Below, one piece after another: positions 26,456 through 34,889 of a stretch of 64,000 nt of DNA. Positions within the stretch are counted from its first letter, which is position 1. Each line of letters opens with the position of its first letter. This stretch comes from Sphingobium lactosutens (GTDB lineage: Bacteria; Pseudomonadota; Alphaproteobacteria; Sphingomonadales; Sphingomonadaceae), in the NCBI RefSeq assembly GCF_013393185.1, contig NZ_QJQX01000082.1, forward strand, positions 48,551 to 112,550, given 5' to 3'. The position numbers and the translations under genes are program-made. The notes beneath the pieces were generated by a model. That model was not told the origin of the DNA. It worked only from the letters and a program-made list of their open reading frames with translations, and did not search any database.

Positions 26456-27062
26456 CCATGTGATCGACCGAGATCTGCCAGGACACTTCATCCCCCGGCG
26501 ACACGAGGCCTTCGATCATCGGCTTGGCGATCTCGACGACGTCATTCACCGAAAGACCAACGCGCAGCATGGGCCAGACGTCGGCGACACCATTGCCGGA
26601 TCCGTCCAGGATCAGGTTGTCGGCCATCAGGTGGATATAGCGACGGCCGGCATGGTTGATGGACAGGAATTGTCCCTCGCGCAGGTAGAAGTTGGGCGTG
26701 CAGCCCTTGAGCGGCAGCGACGTGCCGGCGGTGGCGATTGCTGAAACCTTCGGCGCGCCGACCGGACCGACAATCAGGCCCGGCTGCGGCCATGGCATGC
26801 GCAGACGATCCGACCGGGCGCGCAGGAGCCGGGACTGGACTATCAGCGCCTGGTCGCGTGTATCCATCGGAGGCAGAGTGACGCGGAGGCCAAACCTGGT
26901 GCCCAGCGCATCGTCGGCGACCTTCTTGATCTCGTCCTGCTTCTGGTCGATCGACTTGCGCAGTTCGTCGGCCATCTGCTCGACCGACTTGGTGCCGGTG
27001 GGGTGTGCATTGAGGCCGTGAAGGTTGGGGTGGATGTCGAAAAGCTGCCCAAGATCTGCCAA
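26421..27062 (-). CDS. Tail protein (distal-tail type) with unusual N-terminus
   Basis: The 213-residue protein has the features of a tail protein common in alphaproteobacterial siphophages: RVTLPPMDTRDQA, then a loop region with TSLPLKGCTPNFYLREGQFL and a C-terminal segment SWQISVDHMASFEFTL. The usual N-terminal part of that family before VTLPPM is absent and is replaced by about 55 unrelated residues (IHPNLHGLNAHPTGTKSVEQ). Translation would begin at TTG, only 20 bp from a divergent gene, with no room for a normal promoter. This looks like a deletion joint where the upstream tail and head genes were lost. Confidence 0.6.
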   Translation of the reverse strand: MADLGQLFDIHPNLHGLNAHPTGTKSVEQMADELRKSIDQKQDEIKKVADDALGTRFGLRVTLPPMDTRDQALIVQSRLLRARSDRLRMPWPQPGLIVGPVGAPKVSAIATAGTSLPLKGCTPNFYLREGQFLSINHAGRRYIHLMADNLILDGSGNGVADVWPMLRVGLSVNDVVEIAKPMIEGLVSPGDEVSWQISVDHMASFEFTLAESA

Positions 27063-27082
27063 AGCTTTCGGAGAAACCGGAC

Positions 27083-27286
27083 ATGACCAAGCGCAAGACC
27101 GCCGGCACCATCTCCGTCACGAAGGATGAAGCGGACCGGCTCTACATCGAGCTGGGCAAGGTGCGGGCATGGCTCTCCGGCTTCGCAGCGGCGAGACAAG
27201 GCGGACAGGGCATTGCCCTAAACGCTGGCCCGTCGGGCGCGGACAGCCTGCGCCAGGTGCAGAACCTGCTGCGGGAGGTGAAATGA
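27083..27286 (+). CDS. Small hypothetical protein before the AlpA-type gene
   Basis: The 67-residue protein (MTKRKTAGTISVTKDEADRL onward) has GGAG at 27070-27073 ahead of the ATG and overlaps the next gene by ATGA. The charged helical composition would suit a small DNA- or protein-binding factor. It is not recognised. Its coupling to the AlpA-type gene suggests a joint role in control of the element. Confidence 0.55.
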   Translation: MTKRKTAGTISVTKDEADRLYIELGKVRAWLSGFAAARQGGQGIALNAGPSGADSLRQVQNLLREVK

Positions 27287-27498
27287 CTGATAGGAAGGAT
27301 CGCCGGACCGATAGCTTGCTGCGCATGGACAAGGTGCGCGAGCGCACAGGCCTTTCCGCTGCCACGATCTACCGGCGCGAGGCCGCCGGCACATTCCCGA
27401 AGCGTGTCGCCATCGGCGTGCGGAGCGTGGCATGGTATGAGAGCGACATTTCGGATTTTGTCGCGGCGCCTATGACCTATCGAGCGGAGGCAGCATGA
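27283..27498 (+). CDS. AlpA-type excisionase/regulator
   Basis: The 71-residue protein has the AlpA/MerR-like winged HTH: RTDSLLRMDKVRERTGLSAA, then TIYRREAAGTFPKRVAIG and the signature RSVAWYESDISDFV. AlpA proteins activate or direct excision of P4-like and similar islands by their integrase. It is the last gene before the right attachment site and is closely similar to the protein at 29139. It overlaps the preceding small gene by 4 bp, and a terminator follows. Confidence 0.88.
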   Translation: MTDRKDRRTDSLLRMDKVRERTGLSAATIYRREAAGTFPKRVAIGVRSVAWYESDISDFVAAPMTYRAEAA

Positions 27499-27529
27499 TA
27501 CAATTGATGGCAGCCATCGGTAGCAGGGG

Positions 27530-27555
27530 AGGGGCGGATTGACCGCCCCTTTTTT
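27530..27555 (+). terminator. Rho-independent terminator after the AlpA-type gene
   Basis: AGGGGCGG (27530-27537) pairs with CCGCCCCT (27543-27550) around a 5-base loop, followed by a run of T (27550-27555). It ends the plus-strand small gene and AlpA transcript 32 bp after the stop codon. Confidence 0.85.
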
Positions 27556-27612
27556 GTGTGCACATCTGCGCGAACATCGTCGCAATCGGCGCGAAAACAG
27601 TGATTTTCTTCT

Positions 27613-27632
27613 GGGGGCATCCGTGGGGGCAT
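27613..27632 (+). repeat. GGGGGCAT pair, candidate integrase arm sites (right)
   Basis: GGGGGCAT occurs at 27613-27620 and 27625-27632, exactly 12 bp apart, the same spacing as the first two left copies. The pair lies 64 bp inside the right attachment repeat. Confidence 0.55.
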
Positions 27633-27695
27633 CTGGCGCTCAATGTCAGATGGAAGTAACGCAAATCTGCGAAGGGTGTGGGCCTGTTCAGTAGG

Positions 27696-27709
27696 TGCCG
27701 GGCCCACCA
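27696..27709 (+). repeat. attR core repeat
   Basis: TGCCGGGCCCACCA is identical to the tRNA 3' end at 9862-9875, without any tRNA cloverleaf here. It marks the right end of the element and would also be the left boundary of the older remnant that follows. Confidence 0.85.
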
Positions 27710-27782
27710 TCGATTGCTTTCAAGACAGTTCTGATGCTATAATAACCATCTGAAAAAGAGGGGTTTTTCAGCGTTTTTGCTG

Positions 27783-27808
27783 AGGACAGGCCAGGACAGA
27801 CCAGGACA
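27783..27808 (+). repeat. 10-bp-period AGGACA repeats
   Basis: AGGACAGGCC, AGGACAGACC and AGGACA follow one another with a 10-bp period, one helical turn, about 60 bp upstream of the degenerate integrase. Further on, GGGCAT occurs at 27824-27829 and 27836-27841, again 12 bp apart, as at both ends of the intact element. Confidence 0.5.
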
Positions 27809-27868
27809 TTTCAGCGAATCTGTGGGCATAATTGCGGGCATGGCGGGCCGATTTGAGGGTATAATCTC

Positions 27869-29108
27869 ATGTCGCTGACCATCGTCGAAATTAAGAATGC
27901 CAAGCCTCAGGCCAGCGATTATCGCCTTGCCGATTCTCAAGTACTCTTTCTCCACGTCACAACGGCCGGCGGAAAATTCTGGCGGTACCGATATCGAATC
28001 GGGCCCAAGGAAAAGACGCTCACCCTTGGCCGCTATCCCGAGCTTGGCCTCGTCGCTGCACGGGAGGCCCATTACGAGGCGCGCAATCTCGTCTCTGAAG
28101 GAAAGGATGCGGCGCTGGAGAAACAGAAGGCTAAGATCGCCAGGATCGAGGACGCGAAGGTGACGTTCAGGAAACTGGCCGAAGAATGGCTGATCGACCA
28201 GGAGCCGATCTGGTCGGTCTCGAACGCCAAGCGGGTTCGCAACCGATTCGAACGCGACCTTTATCCCTTGTTCGGCAATCTTCCGATTGGTCAGATCGAA
28301 AGCGCGCCTATCCTGCGCGCGCTCCGAACAATCGAGGCCTGAGGATCTATCGAAACGGCTAAGCGCGTGCGCGGCGTGTCTTCCGGCGTGCGAAGAGGGA
28401 GGGGCTCGTCGATCACGCGATCCTGCTAGAGATCGACGAAATCAAGGATGCTCTCAAACCGGCGCGCCGCGGATCGAAACAGCCAGCGCTTACAGAAGTG
28501 CCTGAGGTCCTCGAATTTCAAAAGGTCGTGGACCGGTCTACCTCGAGCCTGACCGTCAAGCTTGCCTCCCGACTTCTGGCCCTGACCCTGGTCCGGGTTG
28601 AGGTTCTGCGAACCGCCCTCTGGACCGAATTCGAAGGCATCGACTGGGATAATCCCGACGCAATTCCGAACGCACCCATCTGGCGTATTCCTGCGAGCCG
28701 AATGAAGCTCGACGTCGAGGATAAAGGCAATCCGGCCTTTGGGCATGACCGCATCAGGCCGTAGAAGTGCTCCGCGCGCTGCGGCCTTTGACTGGCGGCT
28801 CTGACCTGCTCTTTCCGAGTGCAAAATCCTGGCGCGAGTCCATGTCGGATGCCGCTCTGAGCACTATGTATAAACGGATGGGAGCCGGTCGCTACAAGAA
28901 CATCATGGTGCCCCACGGATGGCGATCGTCATTCTCAACCATCATGAATGAGCGGGCGGCCGAGCTTGAAAGGGATGGAGACCGGATGGTGATTGATATG
29001 GTCCTCGCCATGAGCCGCCGGGAGTATCGATGTCGGAATGGTCCTATAACCGATCGCGGTGCCGCAAGCCGCGAGGGGCGCTCATCCAGATCTGGGCTGA
29101 CCTCATAA
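27869..29108 (+). pseudogene. Degenerate P4-type integrase of an older element
   Basis: The region encodes a relative of the integrase at 10031, broken several times. The N-terminal 157 residues (SLTIVEIKNAKPQASDYRLAD onward) are open up to a TGA at 28340-28342, in place of a codon expected to read Arg. The sequence then continues in frame with GSIETAKRVRG. A frameshift follows near 28375, another near 28750 and a third near 29010 within MVLAMSRRE. Reading across it, the expected MLAH..SEWSYNRSR appears in the next frame. All catalytic motifs are recognisable, including HGWRSSFSTI. It is not functional as sequenced. Confidence 0.9.
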
Positions 29109-29138
29109 CCCACGGCCTAGACCCGGCGCAAGATGTGG

Positions 29139-29411
29139 TCAGCCAATACCTGAACGGTAGCCTAAAGGATCTGCAATAAAATCCTCGATGTCGCTCTCGT
29201 ACCAGGCAACAGAGCGCAATCCGATACGGCGGCGGCGAGGGAAGCGACCCGCAGTTTCCAGCCGATAGATAGCCGAAACGGACAGCCCGGTTTTTGCGGT
29301 GACATCAGGTTTCCGCAGGAGCCGGTCTGTCCGGCGGTCTTTCCCGTAGGTCGTTCTTGCGTCCGCAGCAATCGCCGCGCCAATAGGGCATTCAGATGTG
29401 TCAGACTTCAT
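29139..29411 (-). CDS. AlpA-type regulator of the older element
   Basis: The 90-residue protein shares KDRRTDRLLRKPDV, SAIYRLETAGRFPRRRRIGL and RSVAWYESDIEDFI with the AlpA-type protein at 27283. The frame is open upstream to 29585, but the family begins near the ATG at 29411, which lacks an obvious ribosome binding site. Its integrase is a pseudogene, so the gene may be a relic. It is oriented towards the broken integrase. It marks the far end of the remnant; no third attachment repeat was found here. Confidence 0.7.
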   Translation of the reverse strand: MKSDTSECPIGAAIAADARTTYGKDRRTDRLLRKPDVTAKTGLSVSAIYRLETAGRFPRRRRIGLRSVAWYESDIEDFIADPLGYRSGIG

Positions 29412-29722
29412 GGCGACTGAGTGTCGTCCGGGTCCGCCTCGATGTCGGTGAGGGCGAGCAGACGCTTGTTCTGCTCGCCCTTGGCGGCCGTACTTCGACG
29501 AAACTTCGCGTTCGAAAGCTGCCTGAATTGCACCTGCATCAAAAAGAATGGCGATGACAGCGCTTAATGCCTTAATTATATGCAAGATAATTGAACGGAT
29601 AATTTTATGAATAAATGTAGAGATTCGTTACAGTGCAGTAATAGTGGTGTCTTATTCTCTTATATATCAACGAAATATCTGTTCAAAGTGCAATAATTAT
29701 ACTAATTATTCTATATTTTATT

Positions 29723-31393
29723 TTATACCTCGTTAAGGTGGGTTGCATATATATTGGGTGCCGGCTTGTTTTTAGCGCCCGACGAACGATCAAAGATCAT
29801 CGTTTCGACAGCTTCACCGTGACGAGGCCACGCCAAATCGGTGCCAGCGGGATTGCCGTCGGCCGCGAAGCGCACGAAGGCGGCGGCCATGACATCGGCA
29901 ATTTTATTGGCCGTCATCGTGTTGCCGGTAAGCTGATCGGTCCTTTCGCAATTGTCGAAGGCATAGGCGATGTCCGCGCAATGCGGCACACCGACACGCC
30001 CGTCGAGAAGGTCTGGCGCATAGGTGAACCAGTATCCGTAAGCCGGAGCGCCACCTTGCGCCTTTTTCAGATCGAGTTGACGAAGTGCAGCCACTCGCCA
30101 GGCGATGCCGCTGACGACCCCGCCCAGATCGTTCATGGACAGTTTCGGAAAATCCTTGCGGAGCGCGGCGAGCATGAGCGGGGCTTTTTCAGGGCCGTAT
30201 ATGCCTTGCAGCCGCTTGCGCAGGCCTGCTTCGTCAACCACCATTGTCGAAAGGCGAAATTCGTCGCGGACGCTGCCGACAATCAGTGGAACGTCGCGGG
30301 AAACCGCTGGAGCGCTCCTTTCCCACGGTGCTTCTGGTATGATGTTTCCATCTACCACCGGGGCCCATGTGCGCGGCAGACGTATGGGGCCGGCCGTCAG
30401 GCCCGGAATGGAAGGGCCGGTGGACCGGCTGGCGAATTCGGCCTGGCCGGCTGCGATGAGCGCGTCGGCGGATACCGCCTGTAAACCGGCCAGATCGTTG
30501 ACTCCAAGACGTTGCATGACAGCACGGGTCGTTTCGCGCGCCGTTGCCTGAGGCTGCGTCGGTGGGAAGGAGCCGCTCATCACGATCGCACGATGGAACA
30601 GGCCTTTCGCGTGGGGCATCGCCATCAATGTCGATACCTTGCCCCCGCCACCGGACTGGCCGAAGATGGTCACGCGTGACGGGTCGCCACCAAATTGGGC
30701 GATATTCGCCCGCACCCATTGCAGCGCGAGAACCAGATCGGTGATACCGGCGTTGCCGGATCCTGCGTAGCTCGCGCCTGCCACTTCCGACAGATCCATG
30801 AAACCCAAAGCGCCCAGCCGGTGGTTCACGGTCACGACCACGGCGCCATGCGCAGCAAGCCGTGCGCCCTCATAGGCAGGCTGCTCGTGCGCCGATCCGG
30901 TGACATAGCCGCCGCCATGCAGCCACACCATGACCGGCAAGGCGGGCGAGTGTCGGGGCGAGAGTGTCCAGATGTTGAGCGTCAGGCAGTCTTCGCCTGG
31001 GTGGCCGTCATTCCAATCGGCAATGAACGCCATTTCGTCATTGGACCAGTCGCGGGCGGGCTGGGGGCAGGTTGGACCCAGGCTGAGTGTCGAGCGGACA
31101 CCTGTCCAGGGTTCTGGAGAAGTAGCGGGAAGGAAACGGCGATCGCCGCTGACCTTGCCGCCATAGGGGATGCCGCGGAATATATAGGTTCCGCCGCGAG
31201 TGAACCCGCGCACGCGCCCGCTTTGCGTTTCTACGGTTGCGTCGATTGGGGTCGCCACTTGGGGCGTTTCTGCAAGGGAAGCTTTGGCGTCATGCCGTTG
31301 TGCCGATGCTTCGGAGGCGACCAGCGCGGCGGTCGCAAGCGCTCCACCGAATAAGGAGCGACGGCTCACGTCGAACGGTTCATCCGAGGGCAT
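29723..31393 (-). CDS. Secreted type B carboxylesterase
   Basis: The 556-residue protein has a Tat-like signal (SRRSLFGGALATAALVAS). The carboxylesterase type B core begins with SGRVRGFTRGGTYIFRGIPY. Catalytic features visible are the nucleophile elbow FGQSGGGGK (Ser247), an oxyanion loop WLHGGGYVTGS, a downstream acidic residue in VGSVRDEFRLS and histidine in GVPHCADIAYAF. EDCLTLNIW is the family signature. It would hydrolyse an ester, perhaps an acylated glycoside, outside the cytoplasm. It lies downstream of the TonB receptor gene on the same strand, with a terminator between them, so it has its own promoter. An AT-rich stretch without genes (29586-29722) follows its stop. Confidence 0.88.
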   Translation of the reverse strand: MPSDEPFDVSRRSLFGGALATAALVASEASAQRHDAKASLAETPQVATPIDATVETQSGRVRGFTRGGTYIFRGIPYGGKVSGDRRFLPATSPEPWTGVRSTLSLGPTCPQPARDWSNDEMAFIADWNDGHPGEDCLTLNIWTLSPRHSPALPVMVWLHGGGYVTGSAHEQPAYEGARLAAHGAVVVTVNHRLGALGFMDLSEVAGASYAGSGNAGITDLVLALQWVRANIAQFGGDPSRVTIFGQSGGGGKVSTLMAMPHAKGLFHRAIVMSGSFPPTQPQATARETTRAVMQRLGVNDLAGLQAVSADALIAAGQAEFASRSTGPSIPGLTAGPIRLPRTWAPVVDGNIIPEAPWERSAPAVSRDVPLIVGSVRDEFRLSTMVVDEAGLRKRLQGIYGPEKAPLMLAALRKDFPKLSMNDLGGVVSGIAWRVAALRQLDLKKAQGGAPAYGYWFTYAPDLLDGRVGVPHCADIAYAFDNCERTDQLTGNTMTANKIADVMAAAFVRFAADGNPAGTDLAWPRHGEAVETMIFDRSSGAKNKPAPNIYATHLNEV

Positions 31394-31525
31394 CGATACT
31401 CACTCCAGCTATCAGATTATATGCGTAGCGCGCGGCTGGAACGGCAGGTTTGGATCGTTGCCGACAGGGGCGGGCCGCTTGGCCGAATGAATTTAAGTAC
31501 AGGCCTGGTATCTGGCCTGCGTGGC

Positions 31526-31554
31526 AAAACCGCCGCACCGGTGGGGTGCGGCGG
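31526..31554 (-). terminator. Rho-independent terminator after the TonB receptor gene
   Basis: CCGCCGCACC (31530-31539) pairs with GGTGCGGCGG (31545-31554). On the minus strand the stem is followed by TTTT (complement of 31526-31529). It lies about 12 bp after the receptor stop codon and separates the receptor transcript from the esterase gene. Confidence 0.85.
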
Positions 31555-31566
31555 CTGCCTTATGCA

Positions 31567-33897
31567 TCAGAAGTCGAACGAGACGCGTACGCCGTATGTG
31601 CGTGGCGCACCGAACTGGAAGTTGAAGATGTCGTCCGGCCCTGCCGCAATATAACCGGCGAAAGCCAGCGGACGTACATTTTCCAGATTGCGGACGAACG
31701 CCTGAACGTTGAACTTTCCGTTCTCCGGCTTGTACGACAGGCTGAGGTCACTTTGCGTGTAAGCTGCCTGACGGGAGTCGTTGTAGTTGAAGAAGGTCAG
31801 GAAATAATCGCTTTTGAACCGCGAGAAGGCATTCGCCGTGATCGTCCCGGACGAACCGAGATCGAACACATGCTCATAGCCCACGCCGATAACGAACTTC
31901 GGCGTCTGGGCAAGGCGATTGCCCGCCAGATTCGGGTTGTCGATTGCAAGAAGCGACGTCTGGTTGGGAACCGCAGGGTTCAGAACAGCATAGGAAGCGA
32001 TGAATTCATCATATTTCGCATGCAGGTAATTGAACGTCGCATTGAAGCGATCATTGGGCGACAGATTGATGACCGTTTCGACTTCGATGCCGTAGATGGT
32101 TGCCTTACCTGAATTGAAGGTCTGGGCACCCAGGGCGGCGTCAAGAAGGACGTCGTTCTGAAGATCCTTATAGTCGTAGTAGAAGCCCGCGACGTTAAAC
32201 TGGTTGCGCGCCGCGCCACCAAAGTTGAATTTCAGACCGCCTTCATAGGCCGTGTTGGTTTCCGGCTTGAAGGTGCCGACCGAATCGAAGCCGCCCGCCT
32301 TGTAACCGGTGGACATCTTGCCGTAGATCAACGTGTCGGCATTCGGCTTGTAGTTCAGGCCCACCAGATAATTGAAGTGATCGCCGTTATAGCGCAGATT
32401 CAGCGCGTTGGTTGCCGGGGCCGTAATCTCCACCAGTCCGGAATTGAAGCGGAAGCCGTAATTATTATAGACCGCGCGGCGCTTGTCCTTCGTATAGCGA
32501 GCGCCGCCTACCGCTGTCAGTGTTTCAGCAAGCGGAACTTCGACCTGACCGAACACGGACCAGCTTTCGCTGGTAGTTGGGCGACGGAAGTAGTTGATGT
32601 AGCTGCCATTAGCGCCAACGAAGGGATTATACAGGCCACTATCGGTGGTCAGCTTTTCTTTGAAGAAAAAGGCGCCAGTCTGCCATTGAATGCCGCCTGC
32701 ATCACCATTCAAGCGAAGTTCGTGACTTTGTGTTTTGACTGTGCCGCCCCAGTTCTTGCTGAGATAGGCTGGACCAAGGCCAAGTTCACCATTAGTAGAG
32801 GTGGAACGATAGCCACCCGTATAGGTCAAGGTCGCCAGACCAAAATCATAAGCGATGCGCCCGCGAACAGCATCGGACTCCAGATTGAATATGCCGGTTC
32901 CTGTAAGCGCCGCATCATAAGTGTTGCGATTGATCTTGGCCAGGAAATTGGTGTTCTGAGGGATGCATTGCACACCCGGCGTGTTCGGCCCAACTTCGAT
33001 ATAGCCGTTCAACTGGCAGTTGGCGCCCGGTGCGTTTGCGGGCAGGTTCATGTTCGCATAGGCCTGCGATGCCGGGACGATTTCCTGTTCGGCATGTTCA
33101 TAGGTCGCATCGACCGTCAGGCCATCCACGGGCGTCAGGCGCAGGGTAGCGCGGCCAGCCCAGGTGTGGTCGTCGCCACTGCGCTGCCCCTTCCGCGCCG
33201 TGAACTGCGGCAGCGACAGGAAAGTGTTGTTATGCTTGTTATAGCCCTTGTGGTCGGAATAGATACCGGCGACGCGGATGGCACCGATATCGCCCAGCGG
33301 AACATCGACCCCGCCCTCGGCGATGACCTGGTTATAGTTGCCATAGGTCGCGGATGCATTGACGCCAAACTCCTTGCCGGGCTTGCGCGTGATGAAATTC
33401 ACTGCGCCGCCAGTGGAGTTGCGACCGTAAAGAGTGCCCTGAGGGCCGCGCAGTACCTCGACGCGCTCCAGGTCGAAGATCGCGGCATTCAAAATAGTCG
33501 GGCGATTGATATATTCGCCATCAATGTTCACCGCGATCGACTGATCCTGGCTTTCGCTGTTGCTCAGCGTGCCGACGCCGCGAACGGTAACGCGCGTGGC
33601 TGTGGTGTCGCTGGTGATCTGAAGCGACGGTGAAACCTTTTCGACGGACGCAACATCCGTCACACCGGCTGCGGCGAGCTGCTCGCCCGACAGCACTGCA
33701 ATCGCGATAGGCACATCCTGTACCGACTGCTGCCGGTTCTGCGCCGTGACGATGATGTCTGCGGACATGTCTGCCGGTGTGTCGGCGGCTGCCGATGCGG
33801 TGCCGGCCTCTTGGATGTCTTCGGCGGCCTGTGCCGCCATACTGCCGCCGAACGCCATCATCATCGCAAGCGCCGACGTGCCAAGAAACAGCTTCAT
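31567..33897 (-). CDS. TonB-dependent outer-membrane receptor
   Basis: The 776-residue protein imports a large substrate across the outer membrane using TonB energy. It has a signal peptide (KLFLGTSALAMMMAFGG), a TonB-box-like DIIVTAQNRQQSVQDVPIA and a plug domain with VEVLRGPQGTLYGRNSTGGAVN. A 22-strand type barrel ends in RTYGVRVSFDF with terminal Phe. The start at 33897 is set by GGGGAGG upstream; the open frame to 33948 is ignored. Its large size and position in the glycoside island suggest uptake of the glycoside. A palindromic operator-like site lies about 50 bp upstream at 33945-33958. Confidence 0.95.
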   Translation of the reverse strand: MKLFLGTSALAMMMAFGGSMAAQAAEDIQEAGTASAAADTPADMSADIIVTAQNRQQSVQDVPIAIAVLSGEQLAAAGVTDVASVEKVSPSLQITSDTTATRVTVRGVGTLSNSESQDQSIAVNIDGEYINRPTILNAAIFDLERVEVLRGPQGTLYGRNSTGGAVNFITRKPGKEFGVNASATYGNYNQVIAEGGVDVPLGDIGAIRVAGIYSDHKGYNKHNNTFLSLPQFTARKGQRSGDDHTWAGRATLRLTPVDGLTVDATYEHAEQEIVPASQAYANMNLPANAPGANCQLNGYIEVGPNTPGVQCIPQNTNFLAKINRNTYDAALTGTGIFNLESDAVRGRIAYDFGLATLTYTGGYRSTSTNGELGLGPAYLSKNWGGTVKTQSHELRLNGDAGGIQWQTGAFFFKEKLTTDSGLYNPFVGANGSYINYFRRPTTSESWSVFGQVEVPLAETLTAVGGARYTKDKRRAVYNNYGFRFNSGLVEITAPATNALNLRYNGDHFNYLVGLNYKPNADTLIYGKMSTGYKAGGFDSVGTFKPETNTAYEGGLKFNFGGAARNQFNVAGFYYDYKDLQNDVLLDAALGAQTFNSGKATIYGIEVETVINLSPNDRFNATFNYLHAKYDEFIASYAVLNPAVPNQTSLLAIDNPNLAGNRLAQTPKFVIGVGYEHVFDLGSSGTITANAFSRFKSDYFLTFFNYNDSRQAAYTQSDLSLSYKPENGKFNVQAFVRNLENVRPLAFAGYIAAGPDDIFNFQFGAPRTYGVRVSFDF

Positions 33898-33944
33898 GCT
33901 ATCCTCCCCTTTGTGTCTGACTGGCTGTTCCAGTCCTATGAATA

Positions 33945-33958
33945 ACAATGATCGTTCT
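33945..33958. promoter_or_regulatory. Operator-like inverted repeat, site A
   Basis: ACAAT-GATC-GTTCT is an imperfect copy of the AGAAY-N4-RTTCT palindrome found upstream of two other transcription units in this island. It lies 48 bp upstream of the TonB receptor start codon. The binding factor is not known. Confidence 0.55.
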
Positions 33959-34021
33959 AGTTTAGTTATTCTGGATTCGTCAAGAGATTTCGTCAGCGCG
34001 AAAAATGCTGAGAAGGACGAT

Positions 34022-34864
34022 TCAGTCCGATCCCTGGGACTTGATCCTGCCGATAGCGTTCTTGTCGAGCGGGCGAATCATGACGTTTCGGAACATCACT
34101 TCGGCCCATTCCATTTCCAGTGCGATACGGCCCTTGGTGAGAGGGGTTTTGTTGCCATCGCGATCGGTTTTCAGCATTTGGAAGATAGTGTTCACGATAC
34201 GACCATTGACGAGATGGGCTGCCTGATCGCCAAAGGCATAGAGGTCGATCCTGTTCCAGTCGTCGAGCCGTTCATACTCGCCGGAATGGCGGTGCCATTG
34301 GCGGCTGTAAGCGCCCGCCTTGACAGGCGTTTGATAGTCGGAAGGGAAAGCCGGGATCCAGTTGGGCCATAGCGGCGTCCCGCCCAGCGATGGTCCCTGT
34401 AGCCCAAGCGTGTTGACCATGATTGCGTCGCCGACATCGCCTTCCTCCAGTTGGAACTCGACGCAATCGGGGAACAGGCGATCGGTTTCCGGTCCCATAT
34501 GATAGAGGATGCCGCTATTACGCCGTTGCAATTTGCGCGGCGGCCAGCGGGTTTCGCCGTAGCGAAAATCGAGGCGGAGGTGGTAATTTTCCCATTCCGC
34601 AACGGTCGAGATATGACCGGGAGGCGCGCTCTCGCCGCTATAGGCAGGTGGCAGGAAATGCAGAATGCCGCCCCGCTCGATCGAGACGGCGCCCAGTTTA
34701 TCGATGTCCCCGATCCCCTCCTGGTAGAAGCGCCAGCCGTCGAGGGATTTGCCGTCGAACAGCGGTTGCCAGCCGCTCTCTGCGTCGGCCGCGTGGGAAG
34801 GCAGGGCGAAGAGCGACGACAGGGCCAGACATGTGGAACTGGCGATCAACTCCCGGCGATTCAT
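34022..34864 (-). CDS. DUF1080 secreted protein (3-keto-glycoside hydrolase/hydratase type)
   Basis: The 280-residue protein has a Tat-like signal (NRRELIASSTCLALSSLFALPSHA) and then a single DUF1080 beta-sandwich: GWQPLFDGKSLDGWRFYQEG at the start, YHLRLDFRYGE, NSGILYHMGPETD and the C-terminal GRIALEMEWAEVMFRNVMIR. The family includes enzymes acting on 3-keto disaccharides and their glycals. It is the last gene of an operon with a Gfo/Idh/MocA oxidoreductase and a TIM-barrel protein. These three families recur together in 3-keto-glycoside cleavage loci. Cellular location is the periplasm. Confidence 0.85.
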   Translation of the reverse strand: MNRRELIASSTCLALSSLFALPSHAADAESGWQPLFDGKSLDGWRFYQEGIGDIDKLGAVSIERGGILHFLPPAYSGESAPPGHISTVAEWENYHLRLDFRYGETRWPPRKLQRRNSGILYHMGPETDRLFPDCVEFQLEEGDVGDAIMVNTLGLQGPSLGGTPLWPNWIPAFPSDYQTPVKAGAYSRQWHRHSGEYERLDDWNRIDLYAFGDQAAHLVNGRIVNTIFQMLKTDRDGNKTPLTKGRIALEMEWAEVMFRNVMIRPLDKNAIGRIKSQGSD

Positions 34865-34889
34865 ATGCTCACACCTCCTGTTTTGTCGG

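Larger units (their letters stand above)
9862..27709. mobile_element. Integrated tail-and-lysis prophage element in the tRNA 3' end
   Basis: The element is bounded by a 14-bp direct repeat, TGCCGGGCCCACCA, at the tRNA 3' end (9862-9875) and at 27696-27709. It begins with an integrase and ends with an AlpA-type gene. Between them lie a Panacea-antitoxin locus, an HTH gene and about 14 kb of minus-strand tail and lysis genes. No terminase, portal, capsid, tape-measure, tail-tube or replication gene was found. It is therefore either a prophage that lost its head half or a satellite carrying a tail-tip cassette. Confidence 0.85.

Noticed and set aside
13926..27062. Gene transfer agent remnant
   Set aside because: DUF2163-like and NlpC/P60-like genes also occur in GTAs, but this region has an integrase, att repeats and lysis genes at a tRNA and lacks any capsid or portal gene, so a prophage or satellite fits better.
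13926..27062. Tailocin (phage-tail-like bacteriocin)
   Set aside because: There is no tail tube, sheath, tape measure or baseplate wedge gene, so no tail could be built from these genes alone.
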